DNA of 47,982 bases from Bifidobacterium breve (lineage in GTDB: Bacteria > Actinomycetota > Actinomycetes > Nanopelagicales > Nanopelagicaceae): positions 1-47,982 of the forward strand of contig CAMBGS010000004.1 in NCBI GenBank assembly GCA_945866305.1. The letters run 5' to 3'. Made by a program: the position numbers and the translations under genes. Under the pieces are notes generated by a model. That model saw only the letters and a program-made list of their open reading frames with translations, was not told the origin of the DNA and ran no database searches. This document shows positions 42,742-47,982 of this stretch, piece by piece (position 1 is the first letter of the stretch; each line of letters begins with the position of its first letter).

Positions 42742-43278
42742 CTATTTTTCTATTGCAATAGGAGGTGCGAAAGCCAACCGAAGTGCTACTTGATTTGGTT
42801 TTAAAGCGCTAGAAGTGGTTAGGTCAAAGTTTGCGCCTTCAAAGGCAGAAACTTCAGCTTTCTTAAGTGCAATGCTAAATTCAAGGGCTCGCATTGTTCC
42901 CAGTTCTGAACCTTCGGTTTTATCATCGAAGCCACCAACGATTTGAGCATAAATTACACCCGAATCTCTGGATAAATTCTCACGGAGAAAATATGCTTTT
43001 AAATCACTCTCTATTTGAGATTTGTTGAATGTTGAATAATAAAAATTAAATCCTTGCTCAATTGGTGACTTTTCCTGGCTCTTAGAATCCTGTATGTTCA
43101 AAACTTGACCAGTGGAATTAATCGGTGTTGCGGCATCTCCAGTTGCACCTGGCACGGCAAAGGAGATACTTGTCAGGAAAATTACGGAAAGGCTCAAGAG
43201 TAAATCAGCAAAAACCCATCCCGCGATATTTACAGAGTCATCTTGTTCGGGCTCAACAAAGAGCTCTCTCCGACTCAC
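42742..43278 (-). CDS. MotB/ZorB-like single-TM protein with OmpA-like C-terminal remnant
   Basis: NIAGWVFADLLLSLSVIFLTSISF (MotB-like FAD-LL TM with conserved Asp); GGFDDKTEGSELGTMRALEFSIAL resembles an OmpA-like G-x2-D...RA..V...L pattern; 4-nt overlap with upstream partner. Confidence 0.55.
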   Translation of the reverse strand: MSRRELFVEPEQDDSVNIAGWVFADLLLSLSVIFLTSISFAVPGATGDAATPINSTGQVLNIQDSKSQEKSPIEQGFNFYYSTFNKSQIESDLKAYFLRENLSRDSGVIYAQIVGGFDDKTEGSELGTMRALEFSIALKKAEVSAFEGANFDLTTSSALKPNQVALRLAFAPPIAIEK

Positions 43279-44030
43279 TTTTGAAATTTCTCTATTAACT
43301 TCTGAATAGAACCTAATTGCTGCCGAATAGCAGAACCTTTAGCAAGTTCGGCGGCGCTCTTCTCAGAAGACTTCATCAATTTTCCAACGGAGGATGTGGA
43401 TGCGCGAAGATCACGAATTGCCGCTGAAATACTCTGGTTAAGAATAACCGGAGTCAGAGCCTTAAATTTAAAAGTGAATTCATTTATATCAAGTGCGAGA
43501 TGTAAACGCTCTTGGTCAATTTCAGCTTTCTCAGCATTGCGTCGAACTTTGGATGTCTGTTGCAAATAAGCGATCGCGATAGAAGCAATAATTACTAGCG
43601 TTAGCAAAAGAAAGTCAATACGTGCGATGTTACTTAGAGTCCAGAATTTACTTAAGACTCCGTAACCATTTTCCCAGAAATCAAAGAAGTTCACGATCTT
43701 GTTAGGATTTGACTCTGAATAACTAGAGAAAGCCGTAGTTGCTTGGCTAATTCCCGCCCAAGTGAAAGCAACTGGTACGAAAACCATAATATTTCTAAAG
43801 GTAATCAGTCGTTCTGATAGAGAGTTTTCGCGGAGACCAGATTTAATCTCCGGATATGGCATCATTTCGGTTGCGTCATAGCCAGACCAATAGTCGAGAT
43901 CAGCACCTTTCTCTACAGACGGGATTAATCGGGATATATAAGCATCTTCGATTAGGTTGTGTTTCTTGGCCCAAATCCCAATTTTTGATGCTAATTGCGG
44001 ATTCGCTACTGCAGATTTCTTAGATGCCAC
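43275..44030 (-). CDS. Membrane protein, candidate MotA/ZorA-like partner
   Basis: Two predicted TM segments (LITFRNIMVFVPVAFTWAGI; IDFLLLTLVIIASIAIAYL) and a long helical cytoplasmic tail; ATGA overlap with MotB/ZorB-like gene. Confidence 0.5.
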   Translation of the reverse strand: MASKKSAVANPQLASKIGIWAKKHNLIEDAYISRLIPSVEKGADLDYWSGYDATEMMPYPEIKSGLRENSLSERLITFRNIMVFVPVAFTWAGISQATTAFSSYSESNPNKIVNFFDFWENGYGVLSKFWTLSNIARIDFLLLTLVIIASIAIAYLQQTSKVRRNAEKAEIDQERLHLALDINEFTFKFKALTPVILNQSISAAIRDLRASTSSVGKLMKSSEKSAAELAKGSAIRQQLGSIQKLIEKFQK

Positions 44031-44146
44031 GAGGTAAAACTAGTGGAACTATCGCCCGAGAGCGAGGGGATATCTAGCAGAAGTTATCTTGGGTAGGATT
44101 TGCACATTGCGATTGGTTTTTGCGGGCCAGGATGAAGGGGGCGAGT

Positions 44147-45268
44147 GTGGATATTCTCAAACTTGACCCTAATGAAGAGGATGAATACCGCGAGGACGCA
44201 GAGATAGAAGCAGAAGTTGAAGAAGAAGAGCTGGGTATTGCGGCTCCGAAGAAACCATCCGTAGCTGACCGCAAGTCATTTAAATTCGGCATAGCAGCTG
44301 CGTTTGTTTACACATTAGTCCTGATAGGCGACACAATCGGTGCGAGGATCACACTAAATGGTGCAAACCCAATTGAATATGGTCAAGGCTCAATAGTTGC
44401 TCAAGCATGCGATGACGATGGGATACGCGTATCTGCCATTTCGTATACCGATACTTCAACGGTGCCTTATTCGTTCTATCTTGCAGGAATCCGCCTTTCT
44501 GAGATATCTGATGCCTGTATCAACCAGACATTTAAGCTAACAATTCTGGATTCAGGCGCTAACGCTTTAAATCTTGGATTTAATCAAATGACGGGTGGCA
44601 CCGGCCCAGATGCGACTTTCGCTAAATTTTTACTGACTAGAAATTCATCTGATTCAGATGGCATTGATTGGCGCGTTTTCCCGACGTCAACTTTTCCAAA
44701 TCCACCCTCCGAAACAGGCTTGACGATCTGTGGTGGTGATTACGATTTGTCAGACACTATTGATTATGACTTTGGTGCCGATATTCCGAAACCGGGTTGC
44801 CCAGAAAATAATTACCTGATCCATTGGCGCGGGTTTGTTAAGATTCCAAAGACAGATGATGGCGTTAAGCACGATGTGGTTTTCTCTTTGTTTAGCCTCG
44901 GCAAAGCACAGGTTCAAATTAATAACCAGAACATAATTACAGACCGAAACGGTCACGATTTTGGCAAAGTTACCGGAAGCATTCCAATGCAGTACGGCCG
45001 CTCTTATGGAATTGATGTTTGGATGCATAAAACAACGGGCAATGCCAAGATAAGACTGGACTGGAATGTTGATTCCGAGACAACAATTCCTGCCGGCGTA
45101 TTCCAGTACGACTCCTCAATTTCGGCACAAGTCTCTGCCAGCGAAGGTACAACAGACTATTACGCGACCTACTCACCAAGCTCTGCCAATTCCCGCACTT
45201 TCACCGTTTTCTTCCCGCGAAAATTGCCAGCAGATTCCGTTAAGAAATTCACGTTGGAGACATCCTGA
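44147..45268 (+). CDS. Membrane-anchored extracellular protein with EFGQG module and PA14-like domain
   Basis: GTG 44147 preceded by AAGGGG; acidic cytosolic N-terminus, TM, then ARITLNGANPIEYGQGSIVAQACDDD; PA14-like YLIHWRGFVKIPKTDDGVKHDVVFSLFSLGKAQVQINNQNI...IRLDWNVDSE. Confidence 0.6.
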   Translation: MDILKLDPNEEDEYREDAEIEAEVEEEELGIAAPKKPSVADRKSFKFGIAAAFVYTLVLIGDTIGARITLNGANPIEYGQGSIVAQACDDDGIRVSAISYTDTSTVPYSFYLAGIRLSEISDACINQTFKLTILDSGANALNLGFNQMTGGTGPDATFAKFLLTRNSSDSDGIDWRVFPTSTFPNPPSETGLTICGGDYDLSDTIDYDFGADIPKPGCPENNYLIHWRGFVKIPKTDDGVKHDVVFSLFSLGKAQVQINNQNIITDRNGHDFGKVTGSIPMQYGRSYGIDVWMHKTTGNAKIRLDWNVDSETTIPAGVFQYDSSISAQVSASEGTTDYYATYSPSSANSRTFTVFFPRKLPADSVKKFTLETS

Positions 45269-46032
45269 TGCTTCGTATGTCCCAGGTCCGTAACCTAAAC
45301 AAGGGGGATAATTCGTATAAAAGGAAGTTGGCGGTCCGCTTTATCGTTCTGAGCCTGAGCGCCTTTTTTCTCTCGCAAGTAATCCCGACGCTAGCCGAAG
45401 AGCAGGATCGAGCGACTGAGTTAACTGAGGAGATCGCACCGACTGATTCGTCCCCATCGCCTTCACCGAGCTCGGCAACAGAAACGGCAACTGCTCCGAG
45501 TGATGCACCAAGTGGCTCGGCCAGTGCTAGCCCGAGCAGCACCCCGATCGTGTACCCAGCAAGACCATCGCAGTCGCAAGGAATGGTGATTCAAGTTCCA
45601 AATGAAATTTCAGTTGACCCACGCGCCCAAATTGTCCGAATTCCAAAGATTACCGTTTCAGGCCCGGAGTACTTATTAGTTTGCATAAATACTGTCAACA
45701 CAGTCGTTGATGTATTAACAATTGGGGCACCCGATAACGTAAACGCCACTAATCTGTATATAAGTGGTGACTTGAGTTCCACTGTAACGATCTCTGCCCC
45801 CACCACTTTGGTGAATACCGTCTTTAACGCTTCAGGCGGCGCCAAGGTCTCTGCGTTGGGGCGCTCGCTGGCAGGTCAACAGATTCAAATCGGATTCCTG
45901 GCTACCGATAAGCAAGCCGAGAATTCGTCGCTCTGCCCGAAGATTTTCGCGGAAAATCGCCGCGTACTATCGATAAATGCCGGGGGGGTAGGCATAGGAA
46001 TGAAAAAGGGAGAAGTGACTCTCAAGCGCTAA
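45268..46032 (+). CDS. Secreted/membrane-anchored protein with Ser/Pro/Ala-rich linker
   Basis: Hydrophobic N-terminal segment FIVLSLSAFFLSQVIPTLAE, linker SSPSPSPSSATETATAPSDAPSGSASASPSSTP, then a beta-rich globular region with two Cys; TGATG coupling with upstream gene. Confidence 0.6.
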   Translation: MLRMSQVRNLNKGDNSYKRKLAVRFIVLSLSAFFLSQVIPTLAEEQDRATELTEEIAPTDSSPSPSPSSATETATAPSDAPSGSASASPSSTPIVYPARPSQSQGMVIQVPNEISVDPRAQIVRIPKITVSGPEYLLVCINTVNTVVDVLTIGAPDNVNATNLYISGDLSSTVTISAPTTLVNTVFNASGGAKVSALGRSLAGQQIQIGFLATDKQAENSSLCPKIFAENRRVLSINAGGVGIGMKKGEVTLKR

Positions 46033-46168
46033 ATTCCGCGCTTATGGCATATTTTCGGCAATCCGAATAGGCTCTGGGGATTAGCTCGGGCACACTGGCA
46101 ACGAGCAGTTACAAATTGAGGAGGTGGTACCCATCGCAGGAAACTTGGGATCACCTCTAAGCGGAAAA

Positions 46169-46819
46169 ATGAACAATGGTTTCGCCGGAATCGGTGGAGC
46201 AAAATCAAAATTGATGTTGGGTGTTGCAGTTGTTGCACTCGTTCCATTTTTGATGTCAACATTTGCCGCGAATGTAACAGTTGGTTCTGGCGCACTTGAA
46301 TTCGGCCAAGGCTCTCAGCAAGCAATTGCATGCGACCCGACTGTTTTTGTTTCGATTGGCGAAGAATGGCATTCACAACCTACGCCTACAGATGCATCCG
46401 CCGGATTTTTCCGAGTCAAAGCGGTAACAATTTCAAATCTTGATTTGAATTCATGCCGTAGCAAGAAATTACGCATGCGTCTTATTAATACGACTGGTTC
46501 TGAAATCCCGATTGGCGCGAGCGCTGATGTGCGCGTATTACAAATTGTTGTCCCTGATGTTGACGCTCAAGTCAGTTCGAGTGATGCAACATATTTACAG
46601 CTTGCCTCGCTAAATGGTGACGGCGGCGTAGTTGGCGGCACCCTTGTGTCGGCTGCTTCACTGAATATCGCCGGTACATCTATCTACGATGGCAGCGATC
46701 TTTCAACTACATCTGCAGACGTTACCTATTACTTGGACCCAACGAGCTCACTCGTCAATATCGACGGTCAGATTGTTGGACGCACAACGGTGGAAACCGT
46801 AAATAACCCAAAGCGCTAA
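46169..46819 (+). CDS. Membrane-anchored/secreted EFGQG-module protein (start uncertain)
   Basis: TM then AANVTVGSGALEFGQGSQQAIACDPT; longest ORF starts 46124 but that GTG lies in the AGGAGGT; ATG at 46169 is the conservative start. Confidence 0.6.
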   Translation: MNNGFAGIGGAKSKLMLGVAVVALVPFLMSTFAANVTVGSGALEFGQGSQQAIACDPTVFVSIGEEWHSQPTPTDASAGFFRVKAVTISNLDLNSCRSKKLRMRLINTTGSEIPIGASADVRVLQIVVPDVDAQVSSSDATYLQLASLNGDGGVVGGTLVSAASLNIAGTSIYDGSDLSTTSADVTYYLDPTSSLVNIDGQIVGRTTVETVNNPKR

Positions 46820-46964
46820 ACCGCCTTGGATGAAGAGATTTGTTGGGTCTGCGCAAGCCTGCCCAGCAAAACAGATCGCTGATCGGCGCTTGGCTGCGGG
46901 GAAGTAGTCAAAACGAGAGGCGGTTTGGGGTTCTCCCAAGCGGTCATTCTGGCTGAGGGGTGGC

Positions 46965-46999
46965 CCTTGACCCACCCTTGACTCACCCTCTGGGTGAGT
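46965..46999. repeat. 11-bp tandem repeat plus 8-bp inverted repeat in the intergenic region
   Basis: CCTTGACCCAC-CCTTGACTCAC, then ACTCACCC-TCT-GGGTGAGT. Confidence 0.6.
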
Positions 47000-47063
47000 G
47001 ATTGGATTGAGCCGTTGTCCACCGTGGGCAGCGCCACTACGTACCGCGCAAAGGACATTTCAA

Positions 47064-47687
47064 GTGGAGATTTTAAAGTTTGCAGAACCACCAAAGCGTA
47101 ATTCACGCACCAATACAAAAAAGCGTGGCGGAATTATGCCACTACTCGCAGTTGTAGTCTCTGTAGCCGTTGTCGGTGGCATGAGCACAACTCTTGCGGG
47201 AACTATTTCTCTTAACACTTCAGGAAGCGTTGAATTCGGTCAGGGAGTTGTAACAACAGCTGCTTGTGATACAACGATCAAAATTCTTCCTGCCTCATCA
47301 TTTGAAACATCAACGTCAACTTTCAATGTTTCGACAATTGCCTTGCAAAATATCGGAAGCAACGGCGGAACAGAGACATCAACCGCTGGCGCTGGATGCC
47401 TTGGAAAGAAGCTGACACTGAAGGCGTATAACGCTAGTGGGGAAGCGCTAACCATGAATGCGGCTAACGGTACGGAAATCTTTGTAACCCTTCCAAGCTC
47501 GGTTACAAACGCGAATGACAATGCCAGTTACACAACTAAGACTGCGACTGCAACCATCACTGGCGCCGGTAGTTTTGGCGGCGATACGGGGCAAGATGGT
47601 CCAACAAACGCCGGTACATTCACAATCGGTAACTTGAAAATTCCAGGTTCCGTTACAAAGATCACCATTGAAAGCAGCGAAGCTTAA
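47064..47687 (+). CDS. Membrane-anchored/secreted EFGQG-module protein
   Basis: GTG 47064 preceded by AAAGGA; TM MPLLAVVVSVAVVGGMSTTLAG then TISLNTSGSVEFGQGVVTTAACDTT. Confidence 0.65.
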   Translation: MEILKFAEPPKRNSRTNTKKRGGIMPLLAVVVSVAVVGGMSTTLAGTISLNTSGSVEFGQGVVTTAACDTTIKILPASSFETSTSTFNVSTIALQNIGSNGGTETSTAGAGCLGKKLTLKAYNASGEALTMNAANGTEIFVTLPSSVTNANDNASYTTKTATATITGAGSFGGDTGQDGPTNAGTFTIGNLKIPGSVTKITIESSEA

Positions 47688-47714
47688 TCTTCGTTAATTG
47701 CGCGGTTTGATGAG

Positions 47715-47756
47715 AACCTGGTTTGGGTCTAGCACCCAAACCAGGTTTCTCTATTT
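47715..47756 (+). terminator. Strong intrinsic terminator
   Basis: Perfect 14-bp stem AACCTGGTTTGGGT-CTAGC-ACCCAAACCAGGTT followed by TCTCTATTT. Confidence 0.85.
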
Positions 47757-47806
47757 AAACTTAACCTGAAGTAGATTGATACAGTCCATTGGAGCTAGGG
47801 GGAGAA

Positions 47807-47982
47807 ATGCCGAACTTTCGCCGCATCTTCGATGACCCTAGCGACCCGGATATCTGGATTGCAGATGAGAGTCCAGAATCTGAAAAATATGTTCTAGTCA
47901 CAGTATCTGGTGACAAAGGAGAACAAACCGTCCTCGTGACGTCAGATAAATCATTTGAAAGTAAAGCACGCCATTTTGTGCA
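47807..47982 (+). CDS. Hypothetical protein, 3' truncated by window edge
   Basis: ATG with AGGGGGAG upstream; open frame MPNFRRIFDDPSDPDIWIADESPESEKYVLVTVSGDKGEQTVLVTSDKSFESKARHFV... Confidence 0.5.
   Translation, partial: MPNFRRIFDDPSDPDIWIADESPESEKYVLVTVSGDKGEQTVLVTSDKSFESKARHFV

Noticed and set aside
42742-44030. Complete Zorya defence system
   Set aside because: Only an AB-like pair is visible; no ZorC, ZorD or ZorE homolog in the window, and the A protein is shorter than canonical ZorA.
45430-45550. Short repeated-looking TCGCC/CCGAGC codons as a DNA repeat or CRISPR-like array
   Set aside because: Irregular spacing and in-frame Ser/Pro/Ala linker coding explain it; no repeat-spacer structure.
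46029-46376. 115-aa minus-strand ORF over the EFGQG gene start
   Set aside because: Antisense to the better-supported + strand gene with TM and shared module; no RBS or domain support.

Overview
The window is a gene-dense, mostly housekeeping segment of a fairly low-GC actinobacterial chromosome. The actinobacterial assignment is an inference from WhiB1, the MtrAB two-component pair and the ahcY-mtrAB-comF-secA gene order. Recognisable blocks are: ahcY (3' end)-mtrA-mtrB-comF-secA; an SAF-domain plus CpaE/TadZ-like ATPase pair; a PdtaS-like kinase, whiB1 and tRNA-Arg(CCG); msrA-msrB; a LacI regulator, aminotransferase, FAD oxidoreductase and transsulfuration-type gene group; a GH13 alpha-glucosidase; an OmpR-type two-component pair; terC; a long-form argG; an ABC importer followed by a GDPD-inositol-monophosphatase fusion; an FMN riboswitch with ribD-ribE-ribBA-ribH-mutM; a secreted type I pullulanase; and SDR, aldose-epimerase-like, zinc ADH and trypsin-like genes. 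The accessory part starts at about 42.65 kb with a degenerate 3' fragment of a tRNA-Lys gene, a possible integration scar. It is followed by a translationally coupled pair resembling an ion-driven MotAB/ZorAB stator without recognisable Zorya effectors in the window, then by a run of membrane-anchored extracellular proteins. Three of these share an uncharacterised '[V/I/L]E[F/Y]GQG-x5-A-C-D' module. Best leads for undescribed biology are the EFGQG surface-protein cluster, the stator-like pair, and the putative glycerophosphodiester (perhaps glycerophosphoinositol) uptake operon with its fused hydrolase. No database search was possible; family names come from motif recognition.
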